64,000 nt of DNA from positions 30,627,324 to 30,691,323 of the forward strand of contig NC_052349.1 in assembly GCF_009727055.1 (NCBI RefSeq), written 5' to 3'. Shown here piece by piece: positions 49,907 through 61,931 of this stretch (its first letter is position 1; the number at the start of each line of letters is the position of its first letter). The translations under genes were made by a program, and so were the position numbers. The notes below the pieces were generated by a model, which ran no database searches, had not been told where the DNA came from, and was given only the letters and a program-made list of their open reading frames with translations. Source of the stretch: Benincasa hispida (taxonomy: Eukaryota; Streptophyta; Magnoliopsida; Cucurbitales; Cucurbitaceae).

Positions 49907-51168
49907 GCCGAGGCAATGTGGCAGACCGAGTAAGTAGACAGGTGGCAGGAATTCTGACCCTACCAATAGGGGCCCGAAGGTTGGAGAGAACCCACCGGGT
50001 GGCAAAAAGAAGGTGAATGATTCAGTAGGTCAGGAAATGATGTCTGAGGGAGAGTCTAGTACCCCCTAGGCAAAGGCAAATTCTCGGCTAGAAGATGTAG
50101 TTTTTGATAGGATAGTGCAGAGATTAGCAGCCAGTATGGGCTCTGTACGAGTTGACCCAGAGAAGAAATATGGTATTGAGAGGTTTAAAGCCCTAGGGTC
50201 TGTGACATTTGAAGGTACAACAGATCCGTCTGAAGCTGAGTTATGGCTCAATGTAGTTGAAAAATATTTCAATGTTATGAGTTATCTAGAGGACAGGAAA
50301 GTAGGATTAGCCACCTTTCTACTACAGAAAGGAGCAGAGAAATGGTGGTAAGTGATATCTGCTAGACGAGCCAGTACAGATGCGATGTTATGGCATGAGT
50401 TCAAGAAGGCCTTTGAAGATAAGTATTACCCCAGCTCGTTCCGAGATGCAAAAAGGGATGAGTTCCTCAGATTAACATAGGGAACGATGTCGGTGGCAGA
50501 ATATGAGCAGAAGTTTACAGAGTTGTCACAGTATGCTCTGCCGATTATTACTGAGGAAAGAGATAGATGCAGGAAATTTGAACAAGGTTTGAGGAAAGAA
50601 ATTAGAACTCTGATGACGTCTACGGTTAATTGGCTAGATTTTAACCAGTTAGTAGAAACAGCAATACGAGTCGAGCGGAGTTTGGCAGATGTTGAGCAGT
50701 TGCCAAGAGGCAGTGAGGCCGTAGTAGGGCCTAGAGNNNNNNNNNNNNNNNAGGCCGTAGTAGGGCCTAGAGACAGGGGATTCTGATCTCCAGTTGCAAC
50801 CCAGACTAGTGGAAGCCATTTCGGGGGAACTAGTTGGCAGTGATCCAAGAAAAGGAAAAAGAGACCCTCGGCCAGTGCAGTTAGCTGATCAAAGATGCCG
50901 AGCTGGTGAGTCGGTAGCCATCATAGACAGGAGACCGACATGCCTTAGTTGTGGCAAGAGGTATTTTAGGGCATGCTATAGTGGCAAAGGTGCATGTTTC
51001 CAATGCGGACAAACAGGGCATTTTAAGAGGGATTGTCCCCAGATGAACAAGGACGTTCTAACAGCACAACAGCCGACCTCCCAGAAAGTTAACCAATCAA
51101 AGAGTTCTAGAAATCGGGTTGAAGGGTCTGGTGCCAAGCAGAAGAATGTCGTAGGTCGACCCCAATAG
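49907..51168 (+). pseudogene. Gypsy gag with CCHC zinc knuckle, broken
   Basis: It begins MPRQCGRPSK then a TAG. The capsid-like part (GTTDPSEAELWLNVVEKYF, VGLATFLLQKGAEKWW, TVAEYEQKF-type MSVAEYEQKFTELSQYALP) spans about 50115-50720. An assembly gap (50737-50751) follows. The nucleocapsid part (50794-51168) keeps one intact CCHC knuckle CFQCGQTGHFKRDCP. Stops at 49937, 50349, 50478 and 50785 prevent translation as one protein. Gag would package the RNA in cytoplasmic particles. Confidence 0.9.
50716..50772. other. Assembly gap of 15 N flanked by an exact 21-bp duplication
   Basis: 50716-50736 and 50752-50772 are identical (AGGCCGTAGTAGGGCCTAGA plus G). As at 15185, this is probably one sequence present twice because contig ends were not merged. 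Confidence 0.92.
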
Positions 51169-51177
51169 CAGGGGCGA

Positions 51178-54100
51178 GTGTATGCCGTGATACACCAAGA
51201 GGCAGCGGAGTCTCCAGATGTTGTGACCAGTAATGTTATGTTATGTGGACAGTCTGCTTATGTTTTATTTGATCCTGGTGCCACACATTCATTTATATCT
51301 AGCATGTATGCACCTAGTATAGATAGGTTGGTTGAACCTATGCCTGAAGAGTTATTTATCTCTACCCCTTTGAGAGATGTGATAATAGTAGATAGATGCT
51401 ATAATCATTGTGAGGTACTAATCAATGGTCAGAACTTGTATGCTAATTTACTTCCTTTAGAATTGTTAGAGTTTGATGCTATCCTGGGAATGGATTTTCT
51501 AAGTAAGTATCATGCTTCAGTAGACTGTTACAAGAAGAAGGTGGTGCTCAGGAAATCAAATGGCCAGGATGCAATGCTGACAGGAAGCAAACGATTAGTC
51601 GCGAGGAATTTGATATCGACAGTGAAAGCTCGAAAGCTATTAAGCAAGGGATGTAAAGCCTATCTGGCTCATGTAGTGGTTGTTCAAGGGAAAAAGCTGA
51701 ACCCAGAAGATGTCCTAGTGGTAAATGAGTTTCAGGATATATTCCCTGAAGAACTATCGGGATTACCCCCTGACAGGGAGATGGAGTTTACTATTGACTT
51801 AGTTCCAGGAACAACTCCTATAACGCAGGTACCTTATAGAATGGTGCCAACTGAGTTGAAAGAATTAAAGGTTCAACTGCAAGAGTTAATTGACAAGAGA
51901 TACATTCGACCTAGCGTATCGCCTTGGAGAGCTCCGGTATTGTTTGTGAGGAAGAAAGATGGTACACTTAGATTGTGTATCGACTATAGGCAGCTAAATA
52001 AGGTAACGATTAAAACAAATATCCGTTACCATGCATTGATAATTTGTTTGATCAGCTAAGAGAAGCCACGGTGTTTTCAAAGATAGACCTGAGATCGGGT
52101 TATCATCAGCTGAGAGTGAGAGAAACTGACATTCCTAAAACCGCATTTAGAACAAGATATGGACATTATGAATTTTTAGTAATGCCATTTGGATTAACAA
52201 ATGCCCCTGCGGTATTCATGGATCTTATGAACAAGATATTTCATCCCTACTTGGACCAGTTCGTGAGAGTATTCATTGATGATATACTGGTGTATTCTGG
52301 TAGTAGGGAGGATCATACAACCCATCTAAGGATAGTATTGGAAACGTTGCGAGATAGGCACTTGTATGCTAAATTCAGTAAATGTGATTTTTGGTTAGAT
52401 CAGGTGGTATTTCTTAGGCATTTGTTTTAGAAGAGGGCATTAGTGTAGATGCCTAGAAGACGGAAGCAATAGTTAATTGGGAACAACCCACGACTGTTTC
52501 AGAGATATGCAGTTTCCTGGGTTTGACAGGTTATTATCGGAGATTTGTGGAGGGTTTCTCTAAGATAGCTCTTCCGTTGACGAACTTGACTAAGAAAGGC
52601 ATGAGGTTTGCAATGGTCGTTAGAGTGTGAACATAGTTTCCAGGAGTTGAAACGGAGACTAGTACCAGCATCAGTGCTTACCTTGCCTATTCCAGGTAAG
52701 GAATTTTAGATTTATTGTGACACATCCCGATAAGGATTGGGATGTGTGTTGATGCAGGATGGGAAGGTGATTGCATATGCCTCTCGTCAACTTAAGAAAC
52801 ACGAGGGCATTTATCCCACGCATGATCTGGAGTTGGTAGCAGTTGTTTTGGCTCTGAAGTTGTGGAGACATTACTTATTTGGAGAGCATTGCAGGATATT
52901 TACAGATACAAAAGCTTAAAATATATCTTTGATTAAAAAGAGTTGAATTTAAGACAACGAAGATGGATTGAATTGATTAAAGATTACGACTGTTCCATCG
53001 AGTACCACCCTAGTAAGGCTAATGTTGTGGCAGATGTACTAAGTAGGAAATCCTCGGGACCCAAGGCCATTATTGGTTCAATAAGAGGACTGCTATTGCA
53101 GGAGTTTAGGAATTCCAGAACCGCCTTATCAGTGGAATCGTTCGGAGGAATGATAGCTACATTTCAGATAAGGTTGACCTTAGTAGAAAACCTTAAGCGG
53201 GATAAGTTGGAAGACCCTAATTTTCAGAAGATTGCTGATGATGTAAGTAAGGGCATCAGGGTTGACTTTCAACTGGGAACAGACAGTGTACTAGAAAAGG
53301 AGGGGAGAATGTGTGTGTCTAACAAGCTACAGCTTAAACAAGCCATTCTAGAGGAAACACATAGTTCCGCTTATGCCATGCATCCAGGTAACACAAAGAT
53401 GTATAGAACTTTGAAGAAATCTTACTGGTGGCCTGGGATGAAGAGAGACATAGCAGAATATGTGGACCGATGTATAGTCTGTCAACAAGTAAAACCTGAG
53501 AGACAAAGACCAGCAGGATTACTCAATCCACTTCCAGTGCCTGAATGGAAATAGGAGCATGTGACAATGGACTTTATATTTGGATTGCCTAAGACACCCT
53601 CAGGATTTTATGGCATTTGGGTAATAGTCGATAGACTAACCAAGACGGCCAAGTTCATACCAGTAAAAGTTACTTTTACACTAGACCGTCTAGCTAAGAT
53701 TTATGTGGATAGGATAATTATCAATATGGATCCCCAATGTTGATAGTGTCGGATCAGGACTCGAGGTTTACTTCAAAATTTTGGCCTAGTTTACAAAAGG
53801 CTATGGGCACTAAATTGCATTTCAGTACGACTTTTCATCTGCAAACAGATGGACAGTCGGAAAGAACTATACAGACACTGGAAGATATGTTAAGAGCTTG
53901 TGTATTACAATTCAAAGGAAGTTAGGATACACACCTATTGTTGATTGAATTTGCCTACAACAATAGCTACAATTATAGTATTAGAATGGCTCCCTATGAA
54001 GCATTGTACGGCCGACCTTGCAGGACCCTAGTATGCTGGAATGAAGTCGGAGAACGACAATTATTAGGTTCAGAATTAGTTCAACAAACAACAGAGAATG

Positions 54101-54594
54101 TGAAACTTATCAGGGATAATCTTAAGGCGGCTCGCGATAGACAGAAGAGCTACACCGATAAGCAAAGAAGAGAACTAGAATTTGAAGTCGGAAAACGGGT
54201 ATTTCTCCGGCTATCCCCATGGAAAGAAATTCTTCGGTTTGGGAGAAAAGGGAAGTTAAGTCCACGATACATCGAACCATATGAGATTGTGGAACGGTTG
54301 GTCCAACAGCTTATAAGCTGCAGTTGCCGATGGGGCTAGCTCGTATTCACGACGTATTTCATGTGTCAATACTAAGGAAATACGTGCCTGATCCCATGCA
54401 CATACTAGCAACACAACCGGTATAGCTCAAAGAAGATTTATCTTACGAGGAGGAGGCCATCGAGATCTTGGATAGGAAAGACCAGGTGCTCAAAAATAAG
54501 ATGAAGGTGATATGGCGTAATCATGGAATCGAGGAAGCTACCTGGGAACCTAAAGAGCAAATGAGGAAGAGATATCCTCAACTTTTCAAATGAC
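51178..54594 (+). pseudogene. Gypsy pol: protease, RT, RNase H, integrase and chromodomain-like tail, broken
   Basis: The protease has [14 protein letters not shown] (about 51265); D-P-G replaces the usual D-S/T-G, so it is probably inactive. [12 protein letters not shown], a frameshift at about 52045, then [23 protein letters not shown] and [10 protein letters not shown] with intact IDD. RNase H (52690-52925): [20 protein letters not shown]. Integrase: [11 protein letters not shown]...CIVCQQ zinc-binding part (53380-53550), then catalytic core words MDFIFGLPKT, WVIVDRLTKTAKF, VSDQDSRFTS and TDGQSERTIQTLEDMLR. A chromodomain-like tail with IEILDRKDQVLKNKM and EEATWEPKEQMRKRYPQLF ends at 54591. 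At least five frameshifts or stops are present, including TGA near 52630, TAA near 52918 and TAG near 53553 and 53923. Confidence 0.93.
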
Positions 54595-54642
54595 ATATCA
54601 GGTAAATTTCGAGGACGAAATTTCTTTTAAGGGGGGAATGTT

Positions 54643-56768
54643 TGTAAACCCCGAACTCTAGGTTTCTTAGATAAGCATGTTTAGCCAAAGGAATGTCATA
54701 CTATATATTTATTAAGTAGAAATTCATGTCTGTCTATAGGAGTTATGATGGAAGGGAAGAAAAAACATACTAAATGAAGGGTGACGTGGCAGTTAATCCT
54801 TGAACTCTGGAGGCGGTGGGAAGTTTTTGGAAGAAGAAATTCAAAAGCATGATTTTGGCAATTGACATGAGCAAATTTTAGTAAAATCAGTGCCATTCAA
54901 AAACTGAGAGAAGCTAGTTTGCGAGGTTATCTTGCCAGAGGAAGTTTGCACAAGGAGAAGAACAAGAAGTGAAGAAAGAACAGAGGAGGCAGAATCTTGG
55001 GTTAATCAGGGCTCGAGGTGAAGATTGGAAGTTCTAGACCAAACTAGAAGGAATTCTTGGCTGAAATTTTAAGGTAAGAAATTAACTCAATTCTAAACAG
55101 GTTTGTAGAAGGAAGTTTCTTGAAAAGAGCTCTGAATTTCGAGTTATGAATTTTTAAATTTGTAACAGGAAAACGGTGCATAAGCAGATAGCAGCTTGAG
55201 TTGAACAAACAACCAGTTCACTGTGGGAGTTATGGCGAGATGTGGGGATGAGGATTTCGCCTATAGAGGAAATCTCCCTGGTATCGCTCTAGAGAATCTC
55301 GCCAATCTCGCTCTAGAAGGAAATCTCGCTAGGATGAAATTTTCCAGGAAAAGTCTGATCTCGCTCTAAAGGATCTCGCTAGCATTGCTCAGGGGGATCT
55401 CGCTGACCTCGCTCAGTGGGATCTCGTCAGTAAAGCTGTCTATGTTGATGAAAGTTCTCTCAATAAATGAATTAATTGAGGTATTTTACTAAGAATTCTA
55501 AGTAGTTTAATTGGGAATTATATCTTTTCAGGCCAAGAAGAGCTAGGGAAAGCGTACAAACCATTAAGGGCCTGACGAGCGGTGAGTGACTAAGTAAACT
55601 TAAGGTTTCCAATACTCATGCATATATGATCAAGTAAAGCACAGTGACATTAATGACAAAATTATACGTCCACAAAAATGGTGGGAGAATAACTTACTGC
55701 ATGTTTCCGGCTTGTATGTGTGTAACACAGGCCAAGGTATGTCGTATAACCATTACAAAAGCTATGTTCTTATTTTGATATATGCTTCCTAGAGGAAGGC
55801 TATGGGAGAATGAGTTCTTGTGTAAGTGAGTGGCAATGGAACAATTCTTGTGTAAATACTAGACAATGGAACTTAATTTGATGTTATAAAATAAACATTT
55901 GATACCGAATGACATTTGAGAAGGTATCTAACCAATTTGGTACCGCAGGACATTTGAGAAGGTACCTGGCCGATTTGATACCAAAGGACATTTGAGAAAG
56001 TATCTGGCCAATTTGATACCGAATGACATTTGAGAAGGTATCTTAGTAGCTCGATACTGAAGGACAAATTTGAGAAGGTATCTGAGCAGATGTACCTAAG
56101 ATATGATGGTACTTAGTATGGCCACGTGTACGTAGGAAGATCTGAATGAGAGGCCGAAATATGGGTCTCTTGGTCGATAATAAACGTTTGGAGCTAGAGC
56201 ATTTAGGCTCGTTCTCAACTAGGAAATAATGATGTTTGGCGATATCTAAGAATGGTGTAAATCTACATTTAGTGATAATTGCTTGAAACACTCATTAATA
56301 TATTTACATGTTTATAGTAATGTAATGCATAATGTTATACGATGTTATAGTCACTCACTGGGCTTTAAGCTTACGGAACCTCTGTGTTTTCCCTTCTCAA
56401 GTAGCGGTTAGTTTCATCAAGGTTGATTTCTGCTGCTTGCCACTGAAAGACTCAGCTTATTAAGAAGACTTAGGTTAATGACCTTTTTATGTACACATGT
56501 TTCGAGAGGGACTAGGGCTTCTTTAGGAACGTTTAGGCCATCTATGAATATTTTTCTGTAAAAGTAATGTCTTGGCCGTATGCATGTATTTATGTAATCT
56601 TTGTAGAACCTTAAGGGAGGTTTGTTGTATCCATATATTACTAATGTTTTCAGCAGGTTGGTATTTAGATTAGAAGGCTTGGGTGGTGGGTGTTGGCGGT
56701 AGGGCTGGTAACTATCACGGCCATATCCTCTTCCAGATTAAAAGGGTAATTTGAGAGGGGGAGTGATA
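54643..56768 (+). repeat. Gypsy 3' LTR (2126 bp), with preceding polypurine tract
   Basis: The tract AAGGGGGGAATG (54629-54640) precedes it. The LTR ends GAGTGATA where the 5' LTR has GTATGACA, so the terminal CA is mutated to TA. Its minisatellite has three 24-bp units (55364-55435) against six in the 5' LTR, and a block of about 60 bp is missing near 55330. Confidence 0.92.
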
Positions 56769-56773
56769 ACCTA

Positions 56774-57295
56774 TACGATAGGTCTCTGCCATCTCCCACT
56801 TGTCTAGTTGTGTACGCGATCAGTGTTTCCTTCTTCATCTGCCTCATACCAAGTTCGAACAGAGCCCACCCTCTGGATTCTCACACCGAGAATACCAAGG
56901 TAGCCTTATTGGTGGTGTCAGACTCAACTCGACACCGTCAAGATTTTCTGGAGGCTGTTCGTGGAGCTGTGGAGGTCGTTCGTGTTGCGGAGGAGTTTGT
57001 GACCGAGGCATTCGTTGAGGATGAGCACAAAGTGTTCGTGTTGTGTTGCGGTCGTGTAGATCGAGCGTTCGTAGTCGATGTTGTTCGAGTGGTCGCGCAA
57101 TAGAGCGTGGAGACGCTTCTTCGATTGTTCGTACAATTTACTCTTTGTGCATTTATATTTTTCATGTTGTAATTTCTATATGAATTTTATAATCGTTTGT
57201 TTGAAGTCGATTGTAAATGTTATATTTATTTATGATTATGATTTGGAATAATCTTGTTCTGCTGCTCATGAAAATCTTAGTTCCGATTTCCTTCA
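56774..57295 (+). repeat. Copia element 5' LTR, second part
   Basis: It continues the LTR after the gypsy insertion (TACGATAGGTCTCTGCCATC, matching 63393 onward). It ends CTTCA directly before the primer site. Overlapping frames of 70-97 residues (56800-57165) lie wholly inside the LTR and are not genes. Confidence 0.88.
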
Positions 57296-60003
57296 ATTGG
57301 TATCAGAGCCAGGTTCTCTGATATTCCAAATTATAGATCTGAATTGAACGCATTTTTCAGTCGTGGTGCAAAGTGGACTTCTAAAGAGTTTAGAAGAAAA
57401 CTCCTTGCCAGTATGTGAATCATGCCTTGAAGGCAAAATGACCAAACGACCTTTTACTGAAAAGGTTACAGAGCCAAGGAAGCTTTGAAGCTTGTACATT
57501 CAGACCTTTGTGGTGATGAATGTTAGAGCTCGAGGTAGGTATGAATATTTCATCTCTTTCATAGATTATTATTCAAGGTTTGGGTATCTCTTCCTAATGC
57601 AACGTAAGTCTGAAATCCTTGACAAGTTCAAGGAATATAAGGCTGAGGTTGAAAACTTGTTAGGTAAGAAGATAAAATCACTACGATCTAATCGTGATGG
57701 AGAGTATATGGACCTCCAATTCCAGAACTATATGATAGAACATGGGATTGCGTCAACTCTCGGCCCCTGGTACACCTCAACAGAATGGTGTATCTAAAAG
57801 AAGAAATAGGACCTTGTTGGACATGGTTTGGTCTATGATGAGTTATGCTCATCTTCCAGACTTGTTTTAGGGTTATGCAGTGCAGACTGCAAGTTATATC
57901 CTGAACAACGTTCCCTCGAAAAGTGTTTCTGAAACACCTTTTGAATTATGGAGAGGCCGTAAAGGTAGTTTATGCCACTTCAGAATTTAGGGTTGTCCAG
58001 CACATGTGCTAGCTACTAACCCAAAGAAGTTGGAATCGCGTTCGACGGTTTGCCCCTTTGTAAGCTACCCCAAGGAAACGAGAGGAGGATATTTCTATGA
58101 TTCGAGTGAGAACAAAGTGTTTGTTTCCACTAATGCTATCTTCTTGGAAGAAGATCACATGAGGGAACATAAGCCACGAAGAACTCGTTTTACGTGAGAT
58201 CTCTAGTGAAACCGAGACTGTTGAGGGTTCAACAAGAGTTGTTGAACAGGCTGACAAATCAACAAGAGTTGTTGAGGTCGGAATGTCTAGTCAACTAGCT
58301 CAAAAGTTGAGACTACCTCAACGTAGTGGTTATGAACCCACCGGATCGCTACATGGGTTTAATTGAAGCCCAAAATGATGAGGTTGAGGATCTGTTGTCA
58401 TTTAAGAAAGCAATGGAGGATATTGACAAAGATGAATGGGTTAAGGCCATGAACCAGGAAATGAAGTCTATGTACTTCAATAATATCTGGGAGCTTGTTG
58501 ATCCACCTAATGGGGTAAGACCTATTGGGTATAAGTGGATCTTTAAGTGAAAGAGAGGTGAAGATGGAAAGGGTTATACCCAAGTTTAGGGAGTTGACTA
58601 TGAGGAAACTTTCTCACCTGTTGTCATGCTGAAGTCTATCTAGATTCTCCTGTCCATAGCCACATTTTATGATAATGAAATTTGGCAAATGGACGTCAAG
58701 ACTGCCTTTCTTAATGGTAATCTTGCGTAGACCATCTATATGACTCAACCAGAAGGGTTCATAGTCAGATTAAGAGCAAAGAGTTTGCAAGCTTAATAGG
58801 TCCATTTATGGGCTAAAACAAGCACCTATATCTTGGAACATCATATTTGACACTGTTGTCAAGTCGTTTGGCTTTGACCAAAACGTTGATGAGCCTTGTG
58901 TTTACAAGAAGATTATCAACAGCTTAGTAGCTTTCCTGGTACTGTATGTAGATGATAACCTAATCATTGGGAATGATGTAGGGTATCTAACTGACATTAA
59001 AGGTTGGCTAGCTACCAAGTTCTAAATGAAATATTTGGGTGAGGCATAGTATGTTCTTGGGATCCAGATCATTCGGGATCGCAAGAAAAAATGGTTAGCT
59101 CTGTCTCAGGCATCGTACATTGATTAAATGTTAATCAGGTACAGGATGCAGGATTCCAAAAGGGGTTTATTACCCTTCAGGCATGAAATCGTTCTGTTTA
59201 AAGATCAATGTCCTAAGACACCTCAAGAGGTTGAGAAGATGAGACGGATTCCCTATGCTTCTGCTGTAGGAAGCTTGATGTATGCAATGTTGTGTACCAC
59301 ACCCAATATTTGCTAAGCAGTAAGGATTGTCAGTCAGTATCAGTCCAATTCAGGATTTGATCACTAGATGGTGGTCAAGATGATCCTCGAGTACCTTCGG
59401 AGAACAAGGGACTACATGCTTGTGTATGGAGATAAGGATCTGATCCTTATAGGATACACGAACTTTGGCTTTTAGACCGATCGAGATTCTTGCAAATCGA
59501 CATCGGGGTTAGTGTTTACTTTGAATGGAGGGGCTATAGTCTGCGAAGCATCAAGCAAGGATGCATCGCAGACTCCACTATGGAAGCTGAATACATAGCG
59601 GCTTGTGAAGCAGCTAAAGAGGCTATTTGGCTGAGGAAGTTCCTTTCAGATTTGGAAGTTGTTCCAAATATAGATTTGCCTATCACACTGTATTGTGATA
59701 ACATCGAGCCTGTGGTAAATTCGAAGGAACCTTGGAGTCATCGTCGGGGTAAGCACATAGAATGGAAATATCACCTTATCAGGGAGATTGTGCATCGCGG
59801 TAATGTGATAGTCGTGAAGATCGCATCGGAGCACAACGTTGCTGATCCCTTTTCAAAGGCCCTCACGGCTAAAGTGTTCGAGGGTCACCTTGAGACTCTG
59901 GGTCTGCGGGACATGTGGCATCTTGTCTAGGGAAAGTGGGAGATGATACTGTATATTGTATATTGTACATTAGTCTCCCGAGTCATTAGGACAAGTGGGA
60001 GAT
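57296..60003 (+). mobile_element. Copia internal region, gag deleted, pol broken
   Basis: The primer site ATTGGTATCAGAGCCAGG (57296-57313) is followed after about 60 bp by the GAG-pre-integrase end (CLEGKMTKRPF near 57420), so gag and protease are missing. Integrase: FISFIDYYSRFGYLFLM and KSLRSNRDGEYMD (57540-57790). RT: WVKAMNQEMKSM, GYKWIFK, DVKTAFLNGNLA, and LYVDDNLIIGND around 58940 with an intact YVDD. RNase H (59490-59930): STMEAEYIAACEAAKEAIWL, LYCDN, EHNVADPFSKAL. Many stops and frameshifts are present. The polypurine tract ACAAGTGGGAGAT (59990-60002) ends it. Confidence 0.93.
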
Positions 60004-60237
60004 TGTTGGGATTGGTGTCTTAATTCTCCCGGAGTCTCTTTGTTTTGTAAAGATACACATTGTTCAATGAATAAAATAAGTGTTATTTAATTTTGCCATT
60101 TACTCATGTCCAATAAACAAAGCTCCTTGGTTATCTTATGTGAACTTAAGCATGTATATGTGATATACAAGTGGATCATGCCTTAAGTGATAACCTAAAT
60201 AGGTCTGTAGTATAAGGATTAAGGTGGGATACCTGAT
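60004..60237 (+). repeat. Copia 3' LTR, first part
   Basis: TGTTGGGATTGGTGTC matches the 5' LTR from 45916 closely. It ends with CTGAT (60233-60237), the left copy of a 5-bp target duplication of the inserted solo LTR. Confidence 0.93.
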
Positions 60238-61926
60238 TGATAACTGGCAGAAATGCTAGTTATTATAAGCCTTTTATTTAGAATTAAGAGGGTTAATAAG
60301 TAGAAAACGCGATGATAATACTTAGAATTTGCGAAAAATTGAGTTTTGCGTCAATTAGCACCTAAATCCTCACTGACCCCAATATTATGTGTTACTCCAT
60401 GCCAAAATGTCTATTTTTGTAGCTATCGCAGGAATCAAATGCATGCGTTTGAAATAAGCAATCACAGAAAAACGCATGCGTTGAAGCCAGGCGATCGCAA
60501 AGACAAACGCATGCGTTGAAAGTTGGATCGTATGCGCCCAACGCATAGAAGTTGCAATGATCAAGCAAATGTGGTGATCAAATTGGAAATTACGGCCACG
60601 GAATGACGACCATAATAGAAAAACGATTGCAAGATGGGTGGAATGCGTTGATACTTCAGCTGAATCAAGCTCGGACGCATACCTTGAGAGTATCAACAAG
60701 ATAAGGAGATGTGACATTACCCATACCGCGACAAAAGCAGCAGTGAGCCATACCGTCATCATTATAGCTGTCGGCGTCCAAACTTTATAAATAGCCCTTG
60801 AGACCTTCATTTTAAGACATCCGAATTTCTGCCTCGAGGCAGAAGTTTGTAATCACAGATGAGAGCTTGAAAGAGATTTTCAGTGAGAATTCTTCATCTC
60901 CACAACCCAAACCGAGTGACGATCGGAGCATTCGCCGGAGATAGAGCTTGAGAGAGACATCTCCACCATTCAACCATGGCACCACCGGCAGTCTTGAAGC
61001 AGAGTCCTTCCTTTCTCTTCTAATCTCTGTGTTGTATTACATTTTAGCTTAAGTTATTAAGATATTTTGGGATCAATGCAAATCTTAACTCCTTCATTGC
61101 CGTCTTCTTCATCATCTTCATCTTTATCATAGTTTATCTTCAGCGTTTATTTATTAAAGACAATCGCATGCTTAATCGTGTAACCAAGAGATAGGACGCA
61201 TAAAGCAACCCACCGAGAAGTGTGCGTTGTGCGAGTATAGTGAGTTAATCCTTTTTGCTTGGCGAAAGGCTATAGCAACGCCTGTCTATGAGATATTGTA
61301 TTGCTTGTCTATAAGTTAAATAACCGCGTCTAACTGCCTGAGAAGGTAAGAGATGGAATGCACTAAAGCAAGGTTCGCATTGTTCCTATAGATAGGCACA
61401 ATCTTATGCTCGACACAACCATGCACTATAGAGATATAGTCATGCGGCAGACCACCGAGAGGTATGCTACGCGTTAGTGCAATGAGCTGGGATTACTCGG
61501 GCGATATAATATAATAAACATTACTATGTGTTAATGGTTTTCGTGTCTCTACTTATTCTCATTGCACGTCTTCTATTGCTCAATCTGTTTAGTTAGGAGT
61601 AGGAATAGTGTGTACATCTATTAAACTTCTTTTTATTTTTCTTTTCATCGCCTCAAATGCATTGCTTCACAAGAATTATTGACTGACAAGTACCTGTATT
61701 CGACCTCGGATTATCCGAGAAACTTGCATTTGCGTTATACTTGGCGTGGCGTAAAAACATTTGTGGTAGGAACGCGTGGTTCATTGTATATTGGTCTAAC
61801 GCATCTTCATTCCGACGCATGACCTCAGACGCATAAGCCATGTCTAATGCATGAATTCATGTACAGCCCCATCTATCCTCAATAAATAAAATAAAATAAA
61901 GTCGTTCCCTAAAAAAATAATCAACA
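60238..61926 (+). mobile_element. Solo LTR (1689 bp) nested in the copia 3' LTR
   Basis: It starts TGATAACTGGCAG, ends AATCAACA (TG...CA), and has a 5-bp target duplication CTGAT on both sides (60233-60237, 61927-61931). Removing it restores the copia LTR (CCTGATC.TGGTNACACTACGG). A TATA box TTATAAATAG is at about 60787. No primer site, pol or second LTR is present, so it arose by LTR-LTR recombination. GCATGCGTTG words are frequent in its first half. The same family occurs at 20430. Confidence 0.92.
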
Positions 61927-61931
61927 CTGAT

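Larger units (their letters stand above)
47583..56768 (+). mobile_element. Full-length Ty3/gypsy retrotransposon (Tekay-like), nested in a copia 5' LTR
   Basis: It consists of two LTRs (47583-49799 and 54643-56768), a tRNA-Met-type primer site, gag, pol and polypurine tract. It is flanked by the 5-bp target duplication ACCTA (47578-47582 and 56769-56773). Removing it restores the copia LTR sequence, as the other copia LTR at 63390 shows (CCTATGTGATAGGTCTCCGC). Pol order PR-RT-RH-IN with a chromodomain-like C-terminus fits the Tekay/Del chromovirus lineage. Several frameshifts and stops make it non-functional. Confidence 0.95.

Noticed and set aside
56800..57165. Overlapping 70-97 codon frames on both strands
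   Set aside because: They lie entirely inside the copia LTR and have no domain.
60385..60810. 141-codon - strand frame with hydrophobic segments
   Set aside because: It lies inside the solo LTR and is antisense to its promoter region; no family recognised.
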